Shown one piece after another: positions 1 through 7,516 of a stretch of DNA of 64,000 nt. Below the pieces are notes generated by a model. It was not told the DNA's origin and did no database searches. It worked only from the letters and a program-made list of their open reading frames with translations. The stretch spans positions 27,417 to 91,416 of the forward strand of contig NZ_VIKT02000012.1 in NCBI RefSeq assembly GCF_009371975.2, written 5' to 3'. This DNA comes from Microcella pacifica (GTDB lineage: Bacteria > Actinomycetota > Actinomycetes > Actinomycetales > Microbacteriaceae). A program made the position numbers and the translations under genes. Positions within the stretch are counted from its first letter, which is position 1; each line of letters starts with the position of its first letter.

Positions 1-738
1 ATCGAGCGCACCTACCACCGCGGCCCCCACTGGTCGGGGCGTCTGGAGTGGAAGGAGCTCATGGTGCGCTTCGAGGGGCCGATCGTCGCCGGTGTCGACG
101 CGCTGTTCGCGACAGACTGGTACAGCGAGACCGATGAGCTACTGCTGCGCGAGACCCCCGCCGTCGTGGAGGCGGACCCGACGCGCATTCTGGACGCTCA
201 AGTGGTGCCGAGCGGGCCGGCATTCGAGGGCGAGAACAACCTGCGGCTCTTCAACTCGCTGCTCTACGCGGCGCAGGAGCAGATTCAGATCTGCTCGCCG
301 TACTTCGTGCCGGACGAGTCGATGCTCTACGCGATCACGACAGCGGCGCAGAGCGGGCTGGACGTGCAGCTCTTCGTGTCGGAGATCGGCGATCAGCCAC
401 TCGTCTTCCACGCACAGCGCTCCTACTACGAGGAGCTGCTGCGCGCGGGTGTGCGCATCTGGCTGTACCGAGCGCCGACGGTGCTGCACGCCAAGCACTT
501 CACGATCGACGACCAGGTGGCCGTGATCGGCTCGAGCAACATGGACATGCGCTCGTTCAGCCTCAACTTGGAGGTGTCGGTCATGGTGCGCGGAGCGAGC
601 ATCATCAGCGACTTGCGCGCGATCGAGCAGTCCTATCGCGACAACTCGCGTGAACTCACTCTCGACGACTGGATGCGCCGCCCGCGCCACATGCGCATCT
701 TCGACGACCTCGCGCGCGTGACGGCGACTGTGCAGTAG
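1..738 (+). CDS. cls: Cardiolipin synthase, C-terminal part (5' end outside window)
   Basis: The frame is open from base 1, so only the last 245 residues are present. They hold the second phospholipase D active site: a HxKx4D motif (HAKHFTIDD, around residue 163 of the fragment) followed by GSSNMDMRS. The first HKD motif and the membrane anchors must lie upstream. Cardiolipin synthases of this family condense two phosphatidylglycerols, or CDP-diacylglycerol with phosphatidylglycerol, at the membrane. The tail DDWMRRP-x-HMRIFDDLAR resembles bacterial Cls C termini. The ATG at 61 is internal, because the 20 codons before it read as family sequence (HRGPHWSGRLEWKEL). A generic PLD-domain phosphodiesterase is the less likely alternative. 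Confidence 0.85.
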   Translation: MERTYHRGPHWSGRLEWKELMVRFEGPIVAGVDALFATDWYSETDELLLRETPAVVEADPTRILDAQVVPSGPAFEGENNLRLFNSLLYAAQEQIQICSPYFVPDESMLYAITTAAQSGLDVQLFVSEIGDQPLVFHAQRSYYEELLRAGVRIWLYRAPTVLHAKHFTIDDQVAVIGSSNMDMRSFSLNLEVSVMVRGASIISDLRAIEQSYRDNSRELTLDDWMRRPRHMRIFDDLARVTATVQ

Positions 739-770
739 CCCCGGCGCGGCCGCGAGCGTAGGGTGCCCCC

Positions 771-1181
771 ATGACGCAGAAGACGCGACCGACCGACGTT
801 CCGGTCGAGGAGTTCTTCGCGACCCTGGACGCTCGACGCAGCGCGGAGGGCGCTGAGCTCGTGGAGGTGTACCGCGCCGCCACGGGCGCGGAGCCCGTCA
901 TGTGGGGCCCGTCGATCGTGGGATTCGGTCAGTACACCTATCGCTATGCGAGCGGGCACGATGGAGTCTGGCTGCGCACAGGCTTCTCACCGCGCAAGGC
1001 CAAGCTCTCCCTGTACGGGCTCACCGAGCACCCCGACTCGCCCCTGCTGCTCGATCGCCTCGGGCCGCACACCGCCTCTGTCGCGTGCGTCTACGTCACC
1101 CGACTGTCGGCCATCGACCTCGACGTGCTGCGCGAGCTCGTCGCCCTCGGCTGGACGACGACCGCGGACTCCGCCGTCTGA
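771..1181 (+). CDS. DUF1801 domain-containing protein
   Basis: This 136-residue cytoplasmic protein fits the DUF1801 (YdhG-like) fold. It has a short N-terminal helix, the family signature MWGPSIVGFGQY near residue 44, a central YASGHDGVWLRTGFSPRKAKLSLY strand region (given here only as a landmark) and a C-terminal helix. The family is small and of unclear biochemical role. The name 'iron chaperone' has been used for distant relatives, but nothing here supports it. It is a single gene 32 bp after cls. The ATG at 771 gives the usual family length. A perfect inverted repeat begins 21 bp after its stop. Confidence 0.75.
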   Translation: MTQKTRPTDVPVEEFFATLDARRSAEGAELVEVYRAATGAEPVMWGPSIVGFGQYTYRYASGHDGVWLRTGFSPRKAKLSLYGLTEHPDSPLLLDRLGPHTASVACVYVTRLSAIDLDVLRELVALGWTTTADSAV

Positions 1182-1201
1182 CCACACTGCACCTCTCTCC
1201 G

Positions 1202-1269
1202 CCTTCCACAACTTCGGAGCGGCGCCGGCACGGTCACCCGAGTTCCTTCCATTCCGAAGTTGTGGAAGG
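1202..1269. repeat. Perfect 17-bp inverted repeat with 34-nt loop
   Basis: Arms CCTTCCACAACTTCGGA (1202-1218) and TCCGAAGTTGTGGAAGG (1253-1269) are exact reverse complements. The repeat lies just after the DUF1801 stop and before a truncated AbiEi-like fragment. It could act as a terminator, but no T-tract follows. The arm shares the pattern TTC-n-CAACT-nn-GG with another inverted repeat at 16637-16712, so a dispersed repeat family is possible. Confidence 0.7.
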
Positions 1270-1386
1270 GGCGGAGGCCTGGGTTCGTTCCGTCGCGCGT
1301 CCTCCCCACGTGCGTCTGCACGTGGCGCATCCCCTACGGCGTTCTCGCGGCACCAGTGGCACACAACCGGCACCAGACTCCTCGTC

Positions 1387-1857
1387 GTGCGCGAATTCTT
1401 CACCTTCGAGGACTGCATCGCCCATCACGGCGGGATCATGTCTCGCGCTGAGCTTCTGCGCGTCGGCTGGACCTCTCACGATGTGCGCATCGGCGTGCAG
1501 TACGGCTGGCTGCATCGGCTCTGTCGAGGCTGGTACGGATCGGTCGATCTGCCTGCAGCCGTTCGCGCCTCCTGGGCGCACGGCGGGCCACTCGCCTGCG
1601 TGAGCGCGCTCGAATACTTGGGCGCGATCAGTTCTGCCGGCATTGAGGCTCCACCGCACGTCTGCCGTCCTTCGCGAGGGCATCGCCTGCGGTATTCAGG
1701 ACCAGCGGTCGTGCACTGGTCCGACGCTGATGCAAACTCGGGAGATCGCTGGTGCGTCTCCCTCGAGGCTGCACTTCGTCAGGCCGCTCTGTGCGCACCC
1801 GAACGGATGCCCGAGAGCACGAGGCCCGGAGGTGAACCAACGCAGTGGTCGTTCTGA
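1387..1857 (+). pseudogene. Truncated AbiEi-like antitoxin / DUF559-type protein N-terminus
   Basis: From a GTG at 1387 the frame encodes about 156 residues. They begin VREFFTFEDCIAHHGG, followed by MSRAELLRVGWTSHDVR, a WLHRLCRGWYGS strand and a second helical block (LACVSALEYLGAI). This is the winged-helix N-terminal module of actinobacterial 'type IV TA AbiEi antitoxin domain' proteins. They normally run to about 280-300 residues with a C-terminal Vsr-like DUF559 nuclease domain. Here the reading frame stops at 1857, soon after the VSLEAALRQAAL segment, and the nuclease half is missing. No strong ribosome binding site precedes the GTG. I read it as a decayed remnant. A stand-alone short regulator is less likely. 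Confidence 0.5.
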
Positions 1858-1908
1858 GAGGACACCGCATCGCCGCGGCGCCACATCTCGGGCGCGCGAC
1901 CGGCATGC

Positions 1909-3258
1909 TCAGTCGCGGGAGATGCGGATCATCTCGTCGCGCGGCACGACCTTGATGCGCTCGCGGCCCTGGTTCTCGCCGAGCGCCACCTCGTGGGCAT
2001 CGAGACGGTGCCAGCCGTCGAGATTCGTGTACAGCACCCCTCGACGATCGAGCAGGTCGGTCACCGCCTGCTCGGCGGGCTCCGCGGGAGACCACCACGA
2101 GCTCTGATCCTTCACGAGGTGCTGGATCGTCTCCATCGCGTCGCTCTTCGTGTGGCCGATGAGCCCGACCGGGCCGCGCTTGATCCAGCCCGTCGCGTAC
2201 ACGCCCGGCACCTGGTTGTTGTCGTCGCCGAGCACCTGGCCCTCGTGGTTCGGGATCACGCCGTGGCGCTCGTCGAACGGGATGCCGTCGAGCGGCGAGC
2301 CGAAGTAGCCCACCGCGCGATACAGCGCACTCACCTCGACCTCGCGGAACTCGCCCGTACCGCGCACGCCGCCCTGGCCGTCCGGCTCGGTGCGCTCGTA
2401 CCGGAAGCCGCTCACCGCGCCATCCGTGGTGAGCACCTCCACAGGTCGCGCGTAGAAGTGCAGGTGAAGGCGCCGAGACGCACTGCCCGTCTCGCGTGCG
2501 CGCCACTGAGTGAAGATGCGGTCGATGACCGTCAGCTGCTTGTTCGACGTGATCGCGTCACGCGAGGCAGGGTCGTAGTCGAAATCCTCCTCGTGCACGA
2601 TCATGTCCACGTCGCGCAGCTCACCGAGCTCTCGTAGCTCCAGGGGCGTGAACTTCACCTGCATCGGGCCGCGGCGGCCGAACACGTGCACATCCGTCAC
2701 GGGCGAGGCCTGCAGGCCCGCGTACACGTTGTCGGGCACCTCCGTCGGCAGCAGATCCTCCGAGTGCTTCGCGAGCATGCGCGCCACGTCGAGCGCCACG
2801 TTGCCGTTGCCGATGACCGCCACCGACTGCGCCTCGAGCGGCCACTCGCGCGGAACATCAGGATGCCCGTCGTACCAGCTGACGAAGTCAGCGGCACCGT
2901 AGCTGCCGTGCGCATCGATGCCGGGCATCTCGAGCGGAGCATCCCGCACCGCACCCGTCGAGAAGATGACCGCGTTGTAGTGCCTCTTGAGGTCGTCCAG
3001 CGTGATGTCGGTGCCGTACCGCACGTTGCCGAAGACGCGGATGTCACCCGAATCCAGCACCTCGCGCAGCGCGTTGACGATGCCCTTGATGCGCGGGTGA
3101 TCCGGGGCCACCCCGTAGCGCACGAGCCCGTACGGTGCGGGCAGCTGCTCGAACAGGTCGATCGAGACCTCGAACGCCCGCTCGTGCTTGAGGAGGATGT
3201 CGGCGGCGTAGATGCCGGCGGGGCCGGCGCCCACGATGGCGAGCCTGAGCTTGGTCAT
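1909..3258 (-). CDS. fprA: FprA-type ferredoxin/adrenodoxin-like NADP+ reductase
   Basis: A 449-residue flavoprotein of the adrenodoxin reductase family. The N-terminal FAD motif VGAGPAG is at residues 9-15, the family block YGLVRYGVAPDHP at 43-55 and the NADP(H) motif GNGNVALD near 150-157. A C-terminal block with GWIKRGPVGLIGHTKSDA is also typical. It transfers electrons between NADPH and ferredoxin in the cytoplasm. The ATG at 3258 puts the FAD motif nine residues from the N terminus as in homologues; the frame extends upstream, but that stretch is low-complexity Ser/Arg/Pro and unlike the family. It is the last gene of a minus-strand run with the polyprenyl synthase and menG, a common actinobacterial arrangement. 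Confidence 0.9.
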   Translation of the reverse strand: MTKLRLAIVGAGPAGIYAADILLKHERAFEVSIDLFEQLPAPYGLVRYGVAPDHPRIKGIVNALREVLDSGDIRVFGNVRYGTDITLDDLKRHYNAVIFSTGAVRDAPLEMPGIDAHGSYGAADFVSWYDGHPDVPREWPLEAQSVAVIGNGNVALDVARMLAKHSEDLLPTEVPDNVYAGLQASPVTDVHVFGRRGPMQVKFTPLELRELGELRDVDMIVHEEDFDYDPASRDAITSNKQLTVIDRIFTQWRARETGSASRRLHLHFYARPVEVLTTDGAVSGFRYERTEPDGQGGVRGTGEFREVEVSALYRAVGYFGSPLDGIPFDERHGVIPNHEGQVLGDDNNQVPGVYATGWIKRGPVGLIGHTKSDAMETIQHLVKDQSSWWSPAEPAEQAVTDLLDRRGVLYTNLDGWHRLDAHEVALGENQGRERIKVVPRDEMIRISRD

Positions 3259-3313
3259 GAGAAGTAGAGCACTTTCTGGATCGGCGGAGGCGGCGGAGCC
3301 ACGGGGATCGAGA

Positions 3314-4378
3314 CTACTTGCTGCGGTCGACGACGGCTTCCGCGAACTTGGTGAGGGCCTTCGTGACCGGGCTCGGCGGCAAGGGCGCGAGGGCGGCGAC
3401 GGCGTCATCCGCCCAGCGGCGTGCCTCGTCGAGCGTCTCCCCCGTCACCGGGTGCGCGCGCAACTCGGCGATCGCCGCGGCGAGCTCCTCCTCGGTGCCA
3501 CCAGCCACGACGTGACGCTCGATGCGGTCCAGCAGGTCGGCAGCCCCCGGGTCGCTCTGCGCAGCGCGGCGCAAGTAGAGCAGAGGCAGGGTCGCGACGC
3601 CGCTGCGCAGATCGGTGCCCTGCGCCTTGCCCGTCTCCGACTCCGGCTCGGCCAGGTCGATGACGTCGTCGATGAGCTGGAAGGCGACACCGATCTTCTC
3701 GCCGAAGACCACGACCGGCTCGGCGTACTCCTGCGGCGCGCCCGAGAAGATGACGCCCATCTGCGCGGCCGCCGAGATGAGCGACCCCGTCTTGTCGGCG
3801 AGCACCTGAAGGTAGTGGTCGATCGGGTCGTCGTCGAGACGCGGGCCCACCGTCTCGTGCAACTGGCCCAGGCACAGGCGCTCGAACGTGTCGGCCTGCA
3901 GCTTGATCGCGCCCTCACCGAGACTCGCGACGAGCTTGCTCGCGCGCGCGAACAGCAGGTCGCCCGTCAGGATCGCCACCGAGTTGCCCCACACGCTCTG
4001 CGCGCTCGGAACCCCGCGGCGCATCTCCGCCTCATCCATGACGTCGTCGTGGTAGAGCGAGGCCAGGTGGGTGATCTCGATCGCCTGCGCCGCCGTGATG
4101 ACCGCAGCGTTGTTGCCCTCGCCCAACTGGGCGGTCAGAAGCGTCAGCACGGGGCGGATGCGCTTGCCCCCCGCCTCGAGAAGGTAGCGGGACGCGACAT
4201 CCGCCATGTCATCGGCGAAGCTCACCTCGCGCAGCAGGCCCGCCTCGACCTCCGCGAGACCCTCCTCGATCGCGTCGGCGAAACGCCGCTCCTCGCTCGA
4301 GGCGAAGAGCTTCTCGCCGAGGCCGAGCGACGCGCTGAGCGTCTTGCTGCGGCGGGCGAGGGGAGTGCCGTGGGTCAC
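3314..4378 (-). CDS. Long-chain polyprenyl diphosphate synthase (menaquinone side chain)
   Basis: A 354-residue trans-isoprenyl diphosphate synthase. The GGKRIRP motif is at residues 70-76, the first aspartate-rich motif DDVMD at 111-115 and the second DDVID at 237-241. It condenses isopentenyl units into the side chain (hepta- to nonaprenyl) later attached to naphthoate by MenA. I chose the GTG at 4378. It starts 32 bp after menG, gives a normal N terminus (VTHGTPLARRSKTLSASLG), and longer starts would overlap menG. The ribosome binding site is poor, so the start is the weakest part. Cotranscription with menG and fprA is likely. Chain length cannot be read from the sequence with certainty. 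Confidence 0.88.
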   Translation of the reverse strand: MTHGTPLARRSKTLSASLGLGEKLFASSEERRFADAIEEGLAEVEAGLLREVSFADDMADVASRYLLEAGGKRIRPVLTLLTAQLGEGNNAAVITAAQAIEITHLASLYHDDVMDEAEMRRGVPSAQSVWGNSVAILTGDLLFARASKLVASLGEGAIKLQADTFERLCLGQLHETVGPRLDDDPIDHYLQVLADKTGSLISAAAQMGVIFSGAPQEYAEPVVVFGEKIGVAFQLIDDVIDLAEPESETGKAQGTDLRSGVATLPLLYLRRAAQSDPGAADLLDRIERHVVAGGTEEELAAAIAELRAHPVTGETLDEARRWADDAVAALAPLPPSPVTKALTKFAEAVVDRSK

Positions 4379-4409
4379 CGGATCTGCCGATCTGTCGAGA
4401 GGAAGGAGG

Positions 4410-5204
4410 CTACAGCGCCGTGAAGGACGACGACACGGCCGCATCGGTCGAGGTGCTCGACTCGGTCGAGCGTGCTCGGCGCTGAGCGACGGACGCGCGG
4501 ATCGCCGCATTCGCCGGCTTGCGGCCACGATGCAGGGCGACGACGCCCGTCGTGAGGTTACGGTACGCGACTCGCGTGAATCCCGCACCGCGCAACCACT
4601 GGCTCAGCCGGGTCTGGTCGGGCCAGTCCTTGATCGAGTCGAAGAGGTAGCGATAGGCCTCGGGGTTCGAACTCGCCGCACCCGCGACGAGAGGCATGAC
4701 GTAGCGCAGGTAGGCGAAGTAGCCCGCGCGCACGACCCCGACGGGAGGCCGCGAGAACTCGCAGATCACGAGACGCCCGCCCGGCTTGAGCACGCGGTAC
4801 ATCTCGGCGAGCGCCACCTGGGGGCGCTGCACGTTGCGCAGGCCGAAGCTGATCGTCACCGCATCGAACTCGTCGTCGCCGAACGGCAGCTTCTCGGCAT
4901 CGCCCTGCACGAACTCGAGGCCCGGGTGCCGGCGGCGGCCCTCCTCGACCATGCCCTGCGAGAAGTCGAGGGCGATGACCTTCGCGCCCGACTTCGAGAG
5001 CGCCGCAGCGCTCGTGCCCGTGCCCGCCGCGATGTCGAGGATGCGCTCCCCGGGCTGCGGGTCGACCGCCCGACCCGTCGCCGCGCGCCACAGGCCCGCG
5101 TTGCCGACCGAGAGCACGGCGTTCGTGCGGTCATAGCCGCGCGCCACGCCATCGAACATCGCCGCGACCTCGCGCGGCGTCTTCGTCAGGTCTGCCCTCG
5201 TCAC
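4410..5204 (-). CDS. menG: Demethylmenaquinone methyltransferase
   Basis: A 264-residue class I SAM-dependent methyltransferase of the UbiE/MenG family. The family start AMFDGVARGYDRTNAVLS is at about 15-32, SAM motif I LDIAAGTGTS at 56-65, FSQGM after strand 2, and the family blocks SFGLRNV and YRVLKPGGRL follow. It performs the last step of menaquinone synthesis, C-methylation of demethylmenaquinone. The final 30 residues are a Ser/Thr/Arg-rich tail without family similarity. The ATG at 5204 lies 102 bp from the divergently transcribed menF GTG, so the two share a promoter region. Confidence 0.93.
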   Translation of the reverse strand: MTRADLTKTPREVAAMFDGVARGYDRTNAVLSVGNAGLWRAATGRAVDPQPGERILDIAAGTGTSAAALSKSGAKVIALDFSQGMVEEGRRRHPGLEFVQGDAEKLPFGDDEFDAVTISFGLRNVQRPQVALAEMYRVLKPGGRLVICEFSRPPVGVVRAGYFAYLRYVMPLVAGAASSNPEAYRYLFDSIKDWPDQTRLSQWLRGAGFTRVAYRNLTTGVVALHRGRKPANAAIRASVAQRRARSTESSTSTDAAVSSSFTAL

Positions 5205-5306
5205 ACACCGAGTCTAGTGAGCGCTCACCCGGGGTTGACCGTGAGGCGCCTGGGCAGGCGTCGAGTGCGCGACAGCGGCGCAGGACGCGCAGAGTACGCT
5301 CGATCC

Positions 5307-6572
5307 GTGCCCTCCCCCGCTGCGCCCGCGGCGCATCCTGCCGCCGACGTGCTGCGAGTCGTCACCGAGACCGTGCCCGACCCCGGGCCGCTCCTGCCCT
5401 ACGCAGAACCGGGCACTCCCCTTGTCGCCCTGCGCCGCGGCGACGGCATCGTGGGCGTGGGAGAGACGCTGCGACTCGAATACCGGGGCCCCGACAGGAT
5501 CGCCGAGGCCGCCGCTCAGTGGCGTTCGGTGAGCGATCTCGCTCACGTCGACGACCCGGTGCGCCGCCCCGGCAGCGGGCTCGTCGCGTTCGGCACCTTC
5601 GCCTTCGCCGACGACTCCGGTGCCACAAGCACACTCATCGTGCCCGAGCTCATCATCGGCCGCCACGAGGGGGTCTCCTGGGTCACGCGCCTGAGCGTCG
5701 AGCAGGGTGGCCTCGAGCCCGTCTCCACACCGCTGCCGCGCCCGATCGGCGAGCGCCCGCGCGCCACACTCGCCGCCTCGAGCCTCAGCCGCGACGCCTT
5801 CATGGGCGTCGTCTCCGAGGCCCTCACCCGCATCCGCGGCGGAGAGCTCGAGAAGGTCGTCATCGCCCGGGATGCGACCGCCCGCATTCCTGCCGACAGT
5901 GACCGTCGCGCGCTCGTCGACGAGCTCGCCCAGGCCTACCCGGACTGCCTCACCTTCGCGGTCGACGGCCTCGTCGGCGCGAGCCCGGAGACGCTCGTCA
6001 ACGTGCACGCGCGCGAGGCGAGCGCGCGCGTTCTCGCCGGCAGCACCGCGCGGGGAGCCAACGCCGCTGACGACGCCGCGGCCGCCGCGACGCTCGCCAC
6101 GAGCACGAAAGACCTCGACGAGCACGCCTTCGCCGTGCAGAGCGTGCTGCAGTCGCTGCGCCCGCACGCCCGCGCCGTCACCGCGAGCGAACTGCCCTTC
6201 ACCCTCAAGCTGCCCAACCTCTGGCACCTCGCCACCGACGTCGCCATCGAGCTCGGCGAGCAGTCCAGTGCGCTCGACCTCGTCGCCGCGCTGCACCCCA
6301 CGGCCGCCGTCGCGGGATCGCCGACCGCGGACGCCCTCGCCCTCATCGCCGCGCTCGAGCCCTTCGATCGCGGCCGCTACGCGGCGCCCGTCGGCTGGAT
6401 CGACCAGGACGGCGACGGCGAGTGGGTCATCGCGCTGCGCTGCGCCACCGTCGACGCCGACGGGCTGCTCACGGCGCATGCCGGGGCTGGCATCGTCGCC
6501 GACTCCGACCCCGAGGCCGAGCTCGCCGAGACCCGCATGAAGTTCCGGCCGATTGCGGACGCCCTCCGATAG
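5307..6572 (+). CDS. menF: Isochorismate synthase
   Basis: A 421-residue chorismate-binding enzyme that converts chorismate to isochorismate, the entry to menaquinone synthesis. Family marks are KVVIARDAT (base-providing lysine region), the GASPETLV block, AGSTARG, TKDLDEHAFAV, the LHPTAAVAGSP block with ALALIAALEPFDRGRYAAPVG, and ETRMKFRPIADAL at the C terminus. The GTG at 5307 begins VPSPAAPAAHPAADVLRVV; the frame runs far upstream, but that sequence is the antisense of menG. The C-terminal isochorismate-synthase features fit better than salicylate or anthranilate synthase, and the men neighbours support this. A 10-bp hairpin overlaps its stop codon. Confidence 0.88.
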   Translation: MPSPAAPAAHPAADVLRVVTETVPDPGPLLPYAEPGTPLVALRRGDGIVGVGETLRLEYRGPDRIAEAAAQWRSVSDLAHVDDPVRRPGSGLVAFGTFAFADDSGATSTLIVPELIIGRHEGVSWVTRLSVEQGGLEPVSTPLPRPIGERPRATLAASSLSRDAFMGVVSEALTRIRGGELEKVVIARDATARIPADSDRRALVDELAQAYPDCLTFAVDGLVGASPETLVNVHAREASARVLAGSTARGANAADDAAAAATLATSTKDLDEHAFAVQSVLQSLRPHARAVTASELPFTLKLPNLWHLATDVAIELGEQSSALDLVAALHPTAAVAGSPTADALALIAALEPFDRGRYAAPVGWIDQDGDGEWVIALRCATVDADGLLTAHAGAGIVADSDPEAELAETRMKFRPIADALR

Positions 6573-6581
6573 AGGGCGTCC
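6557..6581. terminator. 10-bp GC-rich hairpin at the menF stop
   Basis: GGACGCCCTC (6557-6566), a 5-nt loop and GAGGGCGTCC (6572-6581) form a perfect stem overlapping the menF stop codon. No T-tract follows on either strand, as is common for actinobacterial hairpins. It lies between menF (+) and the 3' end of ppk2 (-), so it may end transcription from one or both sides. Confidence 0.45.
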
Positions 6582-6654
6582 AAAAGGACACAGGCAGTTC
6601 GTGTCGGCCGGCGTGGCGGCCGACAGTCTGCGGTAGCGGCAGCCGCAGCGCTGG

Positions 6655-7479
6655 CTACGAGTCGGCGAGGCGCTGCTTCTCGAGCTCGACGTCGAAGTCG
6701 GCACTCGGCCACTGCGGGTCGAGGTCGCGCAGTGCTGACAGGAGCAGCGACTGCACCGCGAGCCGGGCGTACCACTTGCGGTCGGCGGGCACAATGAACC
6801 AGGGCGCGTGGTCGGCATCCGTGCGCTCGATGGCGAGCTCGTAGGCGCGCTCGTACTCGGCCCAGAGCATCCGCTCATCGATGTCGCCTGGGTTGTACTT
6901 CCAGTGCTTGTCGGGGCGGTCCAGCCGCTCGGCGAGGCGCTCCTTCTGCTCGTCCTTCGAGATGTGCAGCATGACCTTCACGATGCTCGTGCCGCTGTCG
7001 GCGACGCGACGCTCGAACGCGGCGATGTCGTCGTAGCGCTGCTCGATCTCGTCGGCGGGGGCGAGCTCGCGCACCCGCCCGATGAGCACGTCCTCGTAGT
7101 GCGAGCGGTCGAAGACGCCGATCTTGCCGACGGCGGGCAGCTGCTTCTCGACCCGCCACAGGAAGTGGTGGCTGAGCTCCTCCTCGGTGGGGCGCTTGAA
7201 GGCCGCGAGCTGCACGCCCTGCGGGTCGACGGAGCCGATGACGTGGCGCACGATGCCGCCCTTGCCCGCCGTGTCCATGGCCTGGATGACGAGCAGTACG
7301 CGGCGCGTCTCGCCGGCGGTGCTTGCCGCGTGCAGCCGTTCCTGCAGGGAGCTCAGCTCGTCGACACCATCGGCGAGCGCCCGTTCACCGTCAGCCTTGT
7401 CGCCGTCGAAGCCGGGGGTGGAGCGCGTGTCGATGTCGTGCAGTCGTACGTCGGCGGGTGCCCGCAGCAGCTCGTCCAT
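6655..7479 (-). CDS. ppk2: PPK2-family polyphosphate:nucleotide phosphotransferase
   Basis: A 274-residue PPK2 protein. The Walker A-like motif MDTAGKGG is at 68-75, Walker B VFDRSHYED at 122-130, and the lid segment KERLAERLDRPDKHWKYN follows. The family transfers phosphate from inorganic polyphosphate to nucleoside mono- or diphosphates in the cytoplasm. This length and the single domain suit the class that acts on AMP/ADP, but the class cannot be fixed here. It sits convergent to menF and upstream of nothing obvious in its own operon. The menD gene follows in the same direction with 37 bp between. Confidence 0.88.
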   Translation of the reverse strand: MDELLRAPADVRLHDIDTRSTPGFDGDKADGERALADGVDELSSLQERLHAASTAGETRRVLLVIQAMDTAGKGGIVRHVIGSVDPQGVQLAAFKRPTEEELSHHFLWRVEKQLPAVGKIGVFDRSHYEDVLIGRVRELAPADEIEQRYDDIAAFERRVADSGTSIVKVMLHISKDEQKERLAERLDRPDKHWKYNPGDIDERMLWAEYERAYELAIERTDADHAPWFIVPADRKWYARLAVQSLLLSALRDLDPQWPSADFDVELEKQRLADS

Positions 7480-7516
7480 GACCCGAGGCTACCCGGCAGC
7501 GCGGTGAGCGCGTGGG

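Noticed and set aside
5214..6878. 554-codon minus-strand frame
   Set aside because: It is antisense to menF, which has full family motifs.
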